Assembly: GCA_964428185.1 (NCBI GenBank)
Contig: CAYRXH010000054.1
Span: forward strand, 1-16,428
Origin: CAYMAZ01 sp964428185
GTDB lineage: Bacteria; Bacteroidota; Bacteroidia; Bacteroidales; DTU049
Length of the DNA stretch: 16,428 nucleotides
Direction: 5' to 3'
Shown here: piece after piece, positions 1-6,728 of the stretch
How positions within the stretch are numbered: the first letter of the stretch is position 1
How the letters are laid out: every line of letters starts with the position of its first letter
Notes under the pieces: model-generated
Seen by the model: only the letters and a program-made list of their open reading frames with translations
The model's database searches: none
Told to the model about the DNA's origin: nothing
Made by a program: the position numbers and the translations under genes

Positions 1-100
1 TGGACTGGATTTTTATCCCGTTTATGTGTAATTAAAATTTTATGTAAGTTTGTAACTGAAAAACGGAATAATTCTTGATGCTCACACAAAAAAATTCAGT

Positions 101-523
101 ATGAAAACATTTCCAAAACTTCTTTTTTTGATTTTTTCAATACTGCTTTCCGCTCTGATCTGGTCTTGTGAACCGGATGATCCGGATGATCCTGATACAA
201 CTGATGCAAGGGAAAAATTTACCGGCACCTGGACATGTGTTGAGCAAAGTCAGTTGACTTATTCAGTCGTTATATCGCTTTCAACAACAAATACAACCGA
301 AGTATATTTGTCAAACTTTCATCATTTTGGGGAATCTGAAAAAGCCATTGGTTCTGTTGCTGGGTTTGCAATCACCCTCCCTGAACAACCCATGTGTTCG
401 GGAGAGTGGATAATAAAAGGAAGCGGAATGATGGGTGCAAATGAAAAGACTATTGCATTTCAATATACTGTTGCAGGTGGTCCTACTATTGATACAATTA
501 ATGCTACATACACAAAACCTTAA
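101..523 (+). CDS. Small acidic-linker lipoprotein, function unknown
   Basis: A 140-residue protein of unknown function. The N-terminus is a lipoprotein signal peptide: Lys2 and Lys6, a hydrophobic stretch of residues 8-20, and a lipobox ending in Cys23 (LIWSC). Right after the cysteine comes an Asp/Pro-rich linker (EPDDPDDPDTTD). Acidic residues directly after the lipidated Cys resemble the lipoprotein export signal that sends Bacteroidota lipoproteins to the cell surface, so surface display is inferred. The remaining ~105 residues are rich in Thr, Ser and Val and look beta-stranded, with a 'FTGTWTC' start typical of small beta-barrel, lipocalin-like lipoproteins; this is a weak resemblance only. 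The linker DNA holds a 9-bp tandem repeat (CCGGATGAT at 173-181 and 182-190). It converges on the DUF4296-like gene, with stop codons one base apart. No convincing TAnnTTTG box was found upstream. Confidence 0.75.
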   Translation: MKTFPKLLFLIFSILLSALIWSCEPDDPDDPDTTDAREKFTGTWTCVEQSQLTYSVVISLSTTNTTEVYLSNFHHFGESEKAIGSVAGFAITLPEQPMCSGEWIIKGSGMMGANEKTIAFQYTVAGGPTIDTINATYTKP

Positions 524-524
524 A

Positions 525-974
525 TTAGTTTTCTGTAATTTTTTCAATCCATTCAGGAGATGATGTTTGTTCTGGGATTACCATTTCTAGATCTGAACCA
601 TTGCTTTCTTGTGTCGTCTGAATATCCAACTCCATAAGTGTACTCACAACTTCCTGCATAATTTCCTCTATTTCTCTACGCGATGTATAATATTCAACTG
701 ATTTTAAAATTCTTCTTCTGTTTATTTTATTCTTCGCAAAAAAACAATCATAGTATGAGTTGGAATAATACTGAATATCTTTTCCTTCAATTTGTGCTTT
801 ATAAATCGATCCCTCAATAAGAAATATTTCAACGATGATGTTCTTTAATAGTTCTTTTTCAATAACAGAATCTCTCTGAAAATCAACTGTTACAACAATT
901 TGATCTCTATTCCCACATGACAATAGAAATATGGAACCGGCTACAAACACAGAAATAAATATACTTCTCATCAT
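525..974 (-). CDS. DUF4296-like lipoprotein
   Basis: A 149-residue predicted lipoprotein. The signal peptide ends in the lipobox LLSC (Cys20). Residues ~38-115 match the pattern I know for the Bacteroidota-specific DUF4296 family: a short helix with 'KNIIVEIFLIEG', a Tyr-rich segment (YYSNSYYDCFF), then 'ILKSVEYYTSRREIEEIMQEVVSTL', corresponding to the family's 'f..sl.yY...p..l..iy..v' signature. The C-terminal ~30 residues are an acidic, low-complexity tail. The function of DUF4296 proteins is unknown; they are usually small envelope lipoproteins. It begins 8 bases after the cysH stop on the same strand, so it is probably the last gene of the leftward block. Two adjacent ATG codons exist (974 and 971); the upstream one is used here. 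The family call rests on pattern recall, not a profile search. Confidence 0.7.
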   Translation of the reverse strand: MMRSIFISVFVAGSIFLLSCGNRDQIVVTVDFQRDSVIEKELLKNIIVEIFLIEGSIYKAQIEGKDIQYYSNSYYDCFFAKNKINRRRILKSVEYYTSRREIEEIMQEVVSTLMELDIQTTQESNGSDLEMVIPEQTSSPEWIEKITEN

Positions 975-982
975 TGATGCTT

Positions 983-1684
983 TTATTTATGTAAACCACA
1001 CTCCTTATTTTCGGGCTGTTCCCACCACCATCGACCTGCCCTGATATCTTCACTTTCTGATACAGGTCGGGTACAGGGCAGACAACCAATACTTCTGTAT
1101 CCCGTATCTTGCAGTATGTTGTATGGGATGTTTCTGCTTTTCACAAAGTCTATCGTTTGCTTTTCTGTCCAATCAGCAATTGGATTAAATTTGATGAGTC
1201 CGTTTTTTTCATCATATTCTATTTTCTTCAGTCCAAATCTTGTAACGGATTGTTCACGCCTCAGGCCTGTAATCCAAGCTTTTTTATTCTTCAAAACACG
1301 CTGCAGAGGTAGAGTTTTTCTGATATTACAACATTCCTGCCTGTTGGCTACACTTTTGTAAAATAAATTAATACCCTTACTATTAACCATTTGCTCAATT
1401 CCATGTTGTTCAGGACACACTATACGAATTGAAATATTAAAAAAAGAATTTGTCTGCTCTATAGTATCATAGGTTTCCTGAAACAATCTGCCAGTATCAA
1501 GAGTAAATATATCTACATCTCTTGTTTGTTGCAATAACATGAATAAAACAGCCTGATCTTCCCATGCCAAACTGCTTGCAAAAGCCAAGGATCCTGAAAA
1601 ATTTTCAACTGCAAGTTTAATAATTTCTTCGGCTGAAGCATTTCTGTATTCCTTTTCAAGTTGGTTGAGCTTGCTAATATCCAT
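983..1684 (-). CDS. cysH: Phosphoadenylyl/adenylyl-sulfate reductase (assimilatory APS reductase type)
   Basis: A cytoplasmic 233-residue reductase of assimilatory sulfate reduction that converts APS (or PAPS) to sulfite with electrons from thioredoxin or glutaredoxin. The ATP-pyrophosphatase-like fold is visible in 'FASSLAWEDQAVL' (residues 35-47) and 'IFTLDTGRLFQETYDT' (59-74). Two cysteine pairs that hold a [4Fe-4S] cluster are present, Cys118-Cys119 (ECCNIRK) and Cys201/Cys204 (GCLPC). The catalytic cysteine Cys229 lies in the C-terminal ECGLH motif. The cluster cysteines are the known hallmark of APS-using enzymes, so APS is the more likely substrate. 'ITGLRREQSVTR' (138-149) is the family's substrate-binding segment. 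It follows the PorE-like gene by 25 bases, and a perfect TAnnTTTG box lies 17 bases upstream of its ATG, so it may have its own promoter. cysD, cysN and sulfite reductase genes are not in the window. Confidence 0.93.
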   Translation of the reverse strand: MDISKLNQLEKEYRNASAEEIIKLAVENFSGSLAFASSLAWEDQAVLFMLLQQTRDVDIFTLDTGRLFQETYDTIEQTNSFFNISIRIVCPEQHGIEQMVNSKGINLFYKSVANRQECCNIRKTLPLQRVLKNKKAWITGLRREQSVTRFGLKKIEYDEKNGLIKFNPIADWTEKQTIDFVKSRNIPYNILQDTGYRSIGCLPCTRPVSESEDIRAGRWWWEQPENKECGLHK

Positions 1685-1701
1685 GTTTAGAAATTTGTAA
1701 T

Positions 1702-1709
1702 CAAAATTA
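1702..1709 (-). promoter_or_regulatory. Bacteroidota -7 box upstream of cysH
   Basis: Read on the minus strand this is TAATTTTG, an exact match to TAnnTTTG, 17 bases before the cysH ATG. It sits in the 25-base gap directly after the stop codon of the PorE-like gene. No convincing TTG -33 element was found at the usual distance, so this is a partial promoter match. Confidence 0.45.
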
Positions 1710-3653
1710 CTAAAAATTTATAACCTTGAATTCTGTCCTTCGGTTAAAGGCCCTCCCCTGCTCTGTTGAATTATCTTCTATAGGTGACGAATCACCATAT
1801 CCTTTATACGTCAACCTCTCCTTTTTTATGCCCATGCCAAGCAGATAATTATATACAGACAGAGCCCTCCTTTCCGAAAGAGCTTTGTTATATTGCGGAT
1901 TTCCCACGTTGTCAGTATGACCTCTGATTTCAATACACATTGTGGGATTTTCCACAAGCAATTGTTTCAGTTTCTCCAATTCGATCAATGACTCGGGGTT
2001 TATTGCATCACTGTCAAAATCAAAGAAAATATTTCTCATAACTACGATACTTCCTACTGTTATTGGTTGTAGTTTAATATCTTTATAAACGGGTTTATTT
2101 CCTGTACCTTCGTTATTAAATTCAAAATGCTCTGAATAAAACAAATATCCTGGTTTGTTCACATTCAATGCATAGGAGGCTCCTGTGGGAATACAAACAA
2201 GAAATGACCCATCCGCAGCATCAGAGACAGATGAAACCACCAGATCACCAGAGTTAAGATTAAATAAATCAAATTCAGCCCTTATGGGCTGTCCCGTGTT
2301 CAAATCAGTAATTGTGCCTTTCAAAAAATAAACGGGATCAGGTCTCAGGTTGTCTGGAAGATCAAACATATAAATATCAAAATGACCATATCCATCTAAC
2401 TGATCAGAAGCATAATATGCTTTTTTCCCCGAAGCACTGACTATAAAAAAACCTTCATCATTATGCGTATTAATTGGATACCCGATGTTTATTGGTTGTT
2501 CCCATGTATCATCTAATCGTTTTCTGGTCATAAAAATATCCATCCCTCCCATGCCCGGGTGCCCGTCTGACATAAAATAAAGTGTTCTGCCATCGGGGTG
2601 AATAAATGGTGAATTTTCCTTTTTCTCTGTATTTATTGTTAACCCAATATTCTGAGGTGTTGACCAATTTCCTTTATCATCACATATTGTCATATAAATA
2701 TCCTGATTCGAATTTGACCGAGCACTGGTAAAATACAGTGTTTTTCCATCAGGAGCAATGCTGGGCTGCGAATCCCATGTGCTGCTGTTTACAACAGGAC
2801 CCATATTGCTGGGGCTTGTCCATGTGCCATTTTCTTTTCGAGAAATATACAGGTCACAGCTTCCGTAGCCGTCATCTCGATTACATGCTGTAAAAATAAA
2901 AAACATACCATCTGGAGAAATACATGCTGCTCCTTCATTTCCATGAGTATTTATCGGGTGTCCTAATGGAATGGCAGTGAGCCAGTTGTCATTTTTTTTT
3001 TCAGAGACATAAAAATCTTCTTCATACTGATGTCTGTGCACCGTATAGGAATCACTGGGTCTTAATTTTGTAAAATAAAGTTTTTCTTCGTCTGCCGTAA
3101 GGGTCATTGAGTATTCTCCAAATTTCGTATTAATCGAAGCTCCCAGATTGATCGGATTAAAATCTACGGGCTGATTTTTGAGTGAAATGGCAAACTCTGC
3201 CTTGGAAATATATTCATTACAATATTGCTGCAATGCAATATTTGCATTTTTTTGCTTTTGATATTCCTTAAAATTGTCTATAGACTCCTCATATTTTCCG
3301 GTTATTAGTTGAAGATTTGCCAAAAAAAAGTAGTTCGCCGGATAAAATTCCGGATCCAGCTCTATCACTTTTTTATAATTCTCAATGGCTTTTTCATACT
3401 GTCTGTCTTCTTCATAAACAGTTGCCAATAATTGATATGCCTCAAGAAATTCAGGATCAATAGTTATTGCTTTCGAAAATAATGCTGCTGCTGCTTTCAG
3501 ATCCTGCAGATCATATTTGTCTATACCATCATAATAAGCAGTGATAGCTGCCTTCTTTTTAGTATGCAGTTTTTCCTTTTGCGCAGAAGTGCTATGTATA
3601 ATCAGAAATGAAAAAAACAACAAAAAAATTAGTTTAGTGATATTTTTTTTCAT
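1710..3653 (-). CDS. PorE-like outer-membrane protein: TPR, PD40 propeller, carboxypeptidase-regulatory domain, OmpA C-terminal
   Basis: A 647-residue exported protein. Domains in order: a signal peptide (residues 1-24, cleavage likely after STSA-Q; no lipobox Cys); a TPR region (~36-155, e.g. 'FLEAYQLLATVYEEDRQYEK'); a WD40/PD40 beta-propeller (~165-430) with repeated 'SPDG..FFIFTA', 'APDGKTLYFTS' and 'HPDGRTLYFMS' blades; a CarboxypepD-regulatory-like beta-sandwich (~440-530, from 'FLKGTITDLNTGQPI'); and an OmpA-like peptidoglycan-binding domain (~538-647). In the last, 'NIFFDFDSDAI', 'GHTDNVG' and 'LSERRA' carry Asp581 and Arg596, spaced as in E. coli OmpA Asp271/Arg286, which bind diaminopimelate. 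This order is that of PorE, an accessory protein of the type IX secretion system, but Bacteroidota carry many paralogues and PorE itself is a lipoprotein, so no symbol is given. It starts 22 bases after the queE stop and is probably co-transcribed with it. The coding strand has an A10 run (2992-3001). Confidence 0.88.
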   Translation of the reverse strand: MKKNITKLIFLLFFSFLIIHSTSAQKEKLHTKKKAAITAYYDGIDKYDLQDLKAAAALFSKAITIDPEFLEAYQLLATVYEEDRQYEKAIENYKKVIELDPEFYPANYFFLANLQLITGKYEESIDNFKEYQKQKNANIALQQYCNEYISKAEFAISLKNQPVDFNPINLGASINTKFGEYSMTLTADEEKLYFTKLRPSDSYTVHRHQYEEDFYVSEKKNDNWLTAIPLGHPINTHGNEGAACISPDGMFFIFTACNRDDGYGSCDLYISRKENGTWTSPSNMGPVVNSSTWDSQPSIAPDGKTLYFTSARSNSNQDIYMTICDDKGNWSTPQNIGLTINTEKKENSPFIHPDGRTLYFMSDGHPGMGGMDIFMTRKRLDDTWEQPINIGYPINTHNDEGFFIVSASGKKAYYASDQLDGYGHFDIYMFDLPDNLRPDPVYFLKGTITDLNTGQPIRAEFDLFNLNSGDLVVSSVSDAADGSFLVCIPTGASYALNVNKPGYLFYSEHFEFNNEGTGNKPVYKDIKLQPITVGSIVVMRNIFFDFDSDAINPESLIELEKLKQLLVENPTMCIEIRGHTDNVGNPQYNKALSERRALSVYNYLLGMGIKKERLTYKGYGDSSPIEDNSTEQGRAFNRRTEFKVINF

Positions 3654-3675
3654 GATAGCATAATTTGAATAATCA

Positions 3676-4287
3676 TCAGGGAATATTAATAAATTTGTGC
3701 AACTGTACTGATAGTCTCCATTTGGAATTGTGTTTTATATAACGGATTATTTCAGGTAAAATTTCATTGATTCTGCTCCATTCGGGCTGTAGGTATAGTT
3801 CAATATTTAATCTGGTCTTGCTTGCATTTTCTTCTGCCCACAAAAAATCTTCTTTTTTCTGAACAACAACCTTCAATTCGTTAGCCTGTAATAAAGACTG
3901 GGGGAGGGGAGGATGCTGTTTTTTAGGAGAAACAGTTATCCAATCCCATGTTCCGGTTATAATTTCTGTTCCTGATGTTTCTACCATACATCGAATATTT
4001 CTGCTGACCAATTCATCTGTGAGACTGGTCAATTTGTGTCTGAACGGCTCTCCGCCTGTTAATACAACAGTAGAGGAACCGCTCTGTTCAACAAGTTTAA
4101 TTAATTCTATGGTGCTCATCCTGGGAAAGATGGATTCATCCCATGCTATTTTTTCATCACACCAGGTACAACAAACGTCACACCCGCCAAGCCTAATAAA
4201 GAATGCTGGTTTCCCTGTATTCAGGCCTTCGCCTTGTATACTGTAAAATGTTTCTACAACCGGAAGTTTTTCTTCTGTTGTGTTCAT
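3676..4287 (-). CDS. queE: 7-carboxy-7-deazaguanine synthase (radical SAM)
   Basis: A 203-residue radical SAM enzyme that turns 6-carboxy-5,6,7,8-tetrahydropterin into 7-carboxy-7-deazaguanine, the ring-contraction step towards preQ0 and queuosine. It begins with the QueE signature 'VVETFYSIQGEGLNTGKPAFF' in two adjoining parts (10-19 and 20-30). The SAM cluster is Cys36, Cys40 and Cys43, spaced CX3CX2C as in radical SAM proteins, followed by DEKIAWDE. 'VVLTGGEP' (74-81) is the SAM-binding GGEP motif. 'WDWITVSPKKQHPPLP' and 'ELKVVV' match the substrate-binding middle region. Length fits the short QueE class, whose N-terminal helices of the full SAM barrel are reduced. queD, queC and folE are not in the window. 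It lies 27 bases after the TauE-like gene and 22 before the PorE-like gene. Confidence 0.93.
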   Translation of the reverse strand: MNTTEEKLPVVETFYSIQGEGLNTGKPAFFIRLGGCDVCCTWCDEKIAWDESIFPRMSTIELIKLVEQSGSSTVVLTGGEPFRHKLTSLTDELVSRNIRCMVETSGTEIITGTWDWITVSPKKQHPPLPQSLLQANELKVVVQKKEDFLWAEENASKTRLNIELYLQPEWSRINEILPEIIRYIKHNSKWRLSVQLHKFINIP

Positions 4288-4306
4288 TGAATGTGTGTAC
4301 TCATTA

Positions 4307-4314
4307 CAATATTA
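4307..4314 (-). promoter_or_regulatory. Weak -7 box upstream of queE
   Basis: Minus-strand TAATATTG matches TAnnTTTG at all but one fixed position and lies 19 bases upstream of the queE ATG, directly after the TauE-like stop codon. No -33 element is obvious. It may allow some queE transcription independent of the upstream genes; this is weak evidence. Confidence 0.25.
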
Positions 4315-5100
4315 CTAAATTAATAAATTTTGTATCAGTGTTCTAATATGAATCAAACCAAGCAAATCAGAAATACTAAATACAATAACTATGACAATCA
4401 CCCATCGGACAAAATTTGTTCCCCATTGCACAGCATATTTTGAAGCGACATAAGCACCGATTACATTTCCCACAGCATGAATCAATCCATATTCCCATAC
4501 AATCTGATTCTGAAAAACAAATATCACAAGTGTAAAAGGTACATACAGTAAGACTAAAAAATTCTTTACGGCATTGGCCCGAATGAGATCAAAGCCACAG
4601 TTTAATACCAATGATGCCAAAAGAAAATAACCTACACCAACGTGAATGAATCCTCCGTAGATACCGACAAGAAAAAAAAGAAAAAAACTTTTCCAATTTA
4701 ATTGGCTGTTCATAAGAATTTCATTTCCTCTAAGCCATTTTTGGGGTCTTGCAATCATAAACACCAACATGAGAATCATCACAAATGCAATGGACTTTTC
4801 AATAATATTTTCATTAAGATTAACAGCAATTTTGGCCCCCAGAATTGAACCTATTATTGTGGGAATACCAAGCCAAAGGGCTTTCCTGGTATGTATCATT
4901 CCGCTTTTATGAAAATTTCTAACAGCGACCATATTTTGAAACATCACTCCAACTCTGTTTGTTCCATTGGCAACGGGAGCAGGTAAACCCAGAAATAACA
5001 ATAATGACAGGGAAATAATGGTACCACCACCCGCAAGAGTATTAATAAAACCCACTAGGAGTCCGGAAGAAATTAATGCAATAATTACAAAAACCGACAT
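4315..5100 (-). CDS. TauE/SafE-family permease (sulfite/sulfonate-type anion exporter family)
   Basis: A 261-residue inner-membrane protein with about eight hydrophobic segments. The N-terminal half has the family's Gly-rich signature 'GFINTLAGGGTIISLSLL' (17-34), then 'GLPAPVANGTNRVG', equivalent to the conserved 'gl....A.gT' region. The C-terminal half repeats the pattern more loosely ('GIYGGFIHVGVGYFLLASLV', then 'RANAVKNFLVL'), consistent with the inverted duplication in TauE/SafE proteins. Characterised members move sulfite, sulfonates or related organic anions, but most are uncharacterised. cysH two genes downstream makes a sulfur-compound substrate attractive but unproven. It follows nhaC by 57 bases. 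A TAnnTTTG box ends 4 bases before the ATG, implying a near-leaderless transcript. Confidence 0.85.
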   Translation of the reverse strand: MSVFVIIALISSGLLVGFINTLAGGGTIISLSLLLFLGLPAPVANGTNRVGVMFQNMVAVRNFHKSGMIHTRKALWLGIPTIIGSILGAKIAVNLNENIIEKSIAFVMILMLVFMIARPQKWLRGNEILMNSQLNWKSFFLFFLVGIYGGFIHVGVGYFLLASLVLNCGFDLIRANAVKNFLVLLYVPFTLVIFVFQNQIVWEYGLIHAVGNVIGAYVASKYAVQWGTNFVRWVIVIVIVFSISDLLGLIHIRTLIQNLLI

Positions 5101-5104
5101 TTTG

Positions 5105-5112
5105 CAAAATTA
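5105..5112 (-). promoter_or_regulatory. -7 box 4 bases upstream of the TauE-like start
   Basis: Minus-strand TAATTTTG is a perfect TAnnTTTG match that leaves only 4 bases before the ATG. If used, transcription would begin at or next to the start codon. No clear -33 TTG was seen at 19-21 bases upstream, so use of this site is uncertain. Confidence 0.4.
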
Positions 5113-5157
5113 GATAAAACTAAGATTAATATTAAAGTTTGCTTCTTATCCGGTATT

Positions 5158-6618
5158 TTAATCAAGACTCGCTGCCGACCTACTCTTAATTCTGGCTATT
5201 CTTATGTTAAAAACAGCAAAAACAATACTCATAATAGGGCTAAAGATATTAAAAAAACAAAACGGCAGATAAACCAAAGTAGAAATGCCCAAAACACCGG
5301 ATTGAGTTGCCCCACAGGTATTCCAAGGTACAAGTACAGATGTTACTGTACCCGTATCTTCAAGTGTTCGGCTCAGATTTTTTGATTGCAAGCCTCGTGT
5401 TTTATAGATTTCTGTAAACATTCTGCCGGGTATCACAATACTTAAATACTGATCGCTTGCAGTTACATTTAAAAACAAACACGTTCCTGCAGTTGAAATA
5501 ATGAGCGAAGCTGTATTTTGTGCAAAAGAAATTATTGAACGGATTATACGCCCCAACAAACCTCCTGCTTCCATAACACCTCCAAAGGTCATAGCACTGA
5601 TTATCAGCCATATAGTATTCAACATGCCTTTCATTCCACCGGTTGTCAACAGATTGCTGATCATTTCGTTCTCAGAAGGAATGCTGGTACTTGAATACAT
5701 TGCTTTCATTATGACTACATAAGATTTTTTTGCAAATTCGTCATTTCCTTCATATAAATAGTGGATAAGATGAGGCTGGAAAATCAATGCAAATAGTGCA
5801 CCGGATAGAGTTCCAATAAAAATTGCAGGAAGGGCAGGGACTTTTTTGACAATGAGAAAAATTACCAAGGCGGGTACTAAAAATAACCAGGGGGAAATGT
5901 GAAAAAGACCCTTCAGTGAGTTTTGTACCAGAATAATATCATCCTGAGAAAGGGTTTTCGTTTCTCTGAAGCCCAAAAAGAAAAATATAATTAGAGCAAT
6001 TGTAAATGAGGGAATTGTTGTCAGGAGCATATATTTGACATGTGTAAAAAGCTCTGTCCCTGAAACTGCTGCCGCAAGATTGGTCGTATCAGAAAGAGGA
6101 GATATTTTATCACCAAAATAAGCACCTGAAATTATGGCACCTCCAATTAAACCCTCTGGAATACCCATGGTTCTTCCTATGCCCAGAAGAGCAATTCCAA
6201 TTGTTGCAACTGTTGACCAACTGCTTCCTGTTGCAAGAGAGACAAGGGCACAGATTACAGCTGCTGATACCAGAAATACAGAAGGATTAATTATTTGTAG
6301 CCCATAGTATATCATTGCTGGCACAATGCCACTTATTAGCCAGGTGCCTGCCAAAGCTCCAATCATAAGCAATATGAGTATTGCGGGAATAGTAGAACTC
6401 ATGCTTTTAACGACCCCCTGCAATAAATTCTCCCAAGAATGACCATGAAACAGACAAACAAGCACAGCCAAAGCAGAAGAAATCAGTAATATCATCTGAT
6501 TGGAACCGGAGAGAGATTCATCCATAAATACAAAAACATTCAGTGAAATAGCCGCTGTAAGAAAAATTACAGGGATCAGTGCAACAAACAAGGTCGGCTC
6601 TTTGGCTTTTCTGGTCAT
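5158..6618 (-). CDS. nhaC: Na+/H+ antiporter NhaC family
   Basis: A 486-residue polytopic inner-membrane antiporter with about 11-12 hydrophobic segments. Two strong NhaC-family motifs are visible: 'GSSWSTVATIGIALLGIG' (131-148) and 'GAYFGDKISPLSDTTNLAA' (165-183), the latter matching the 'GaffGDkmSPLSDTTnLA' block that carries acidic residues needed for ion exchange. The second half has the matching 'LEDTGTVTSVLVPWNTCGA' segment. Known family members exchange Na+ (some also couple malate and lactate) for protons in pH and salt homeostasis; the exact ion pair cannot be read from sequence. The MTRKAKEPTL start is a typical short charged N-terminus. It is divergent from lepA, and a perfect TAnnTTTG box lies 39 bases upstream of the ATG. 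It is probably the first gene of the leftward block. Confidence 0.9.
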   Translation of the reverse strand: MTRKAKEPTLFVALIPVIFLTAAISLNVFVFMDESLSGSNQMILLISSALAVLVCLFHGHSWENLLQGVVKSMSSTIPAILILLMIGALAGTWLISGIVPAMIYYGLQIINPSVFLVSAAVICALVSLATGSSWSTVATIGIALLGIGRTMGIPEGLIGGAIISGAYFGDKISPLSDTTNLAAAVSGTELFTHVKYMLLTTIPSFTIALIIFFFLGFRETKTLSQDDIILVQNSLKGLFHISPWLFLVPALVIFLIVKKVPALPAIFIGTLSGALFALIFQPHLIHYLYEGNDEFAKKSYVVIMKAMYSSTSIPSENEMISNLLTTGGMKGMLNTIWLIISAMTFGGVMEAGGLLGRIIRSIISFAQNTASLIISTAGTCLFLNVTASDQYLSIVIPGRMFTEIYKTRGLQSKNLSRTLEDTGTVTSVLVPWNTCGATQSGVLGISTLVYLPFCFFNIFSPIMSIVFAVFNIRIARIKSRSAASLD

Positions 6619-6657
6619 TATTGATTTCTTGCTTTACGGATAAAAACTACACTTCTG

Positions 6658-6665
6658 CAAATATA
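6658..6665 (-). promoter_or_regulatory. -7 box for nhaC
   Basis: Minus-strand TATATTTG is an exact TAnnTTTG match, 39 bases before the nhaC ATG, in the divergent nhaC-lepA gap. The -33 element is not clear. Confidence 0.5.
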
Positions 6666-6711
6666 TAATAAGTCTGACTGATGAATGCATTTAAATTCTC
6701 CGAATTCATAT

Positions 6712-6719
6712 TATCTTTG
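6712..6719 (+). promoter_or_regulatory. -7 box for lepA, deciding its start codon
   Basis: TATCTTTG is an exact TAnnTTTG match, with 9 bases between it and the ATG at 6729. It lies inside a possible in-frame N-terminal extension that would begin at 6681, so a transcript from this box could not encode that extension. The same TATCTTTGCAG sequence occurs upstream of the LytTR regulator at 15122, which supports it being a real promoter element. Confidence 0.55.
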
Positions 6720-6728
6720 CAGCCGAAA

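Noticed and set aside
6681..6728. N-terminal extension of lepA from an upstream in-frame ATG
   Set aside because: The 16 extra residues are not part of conserved EF4 and the region contains the TATCTTTG promoter box, so the ATG at 6729 was preferred.
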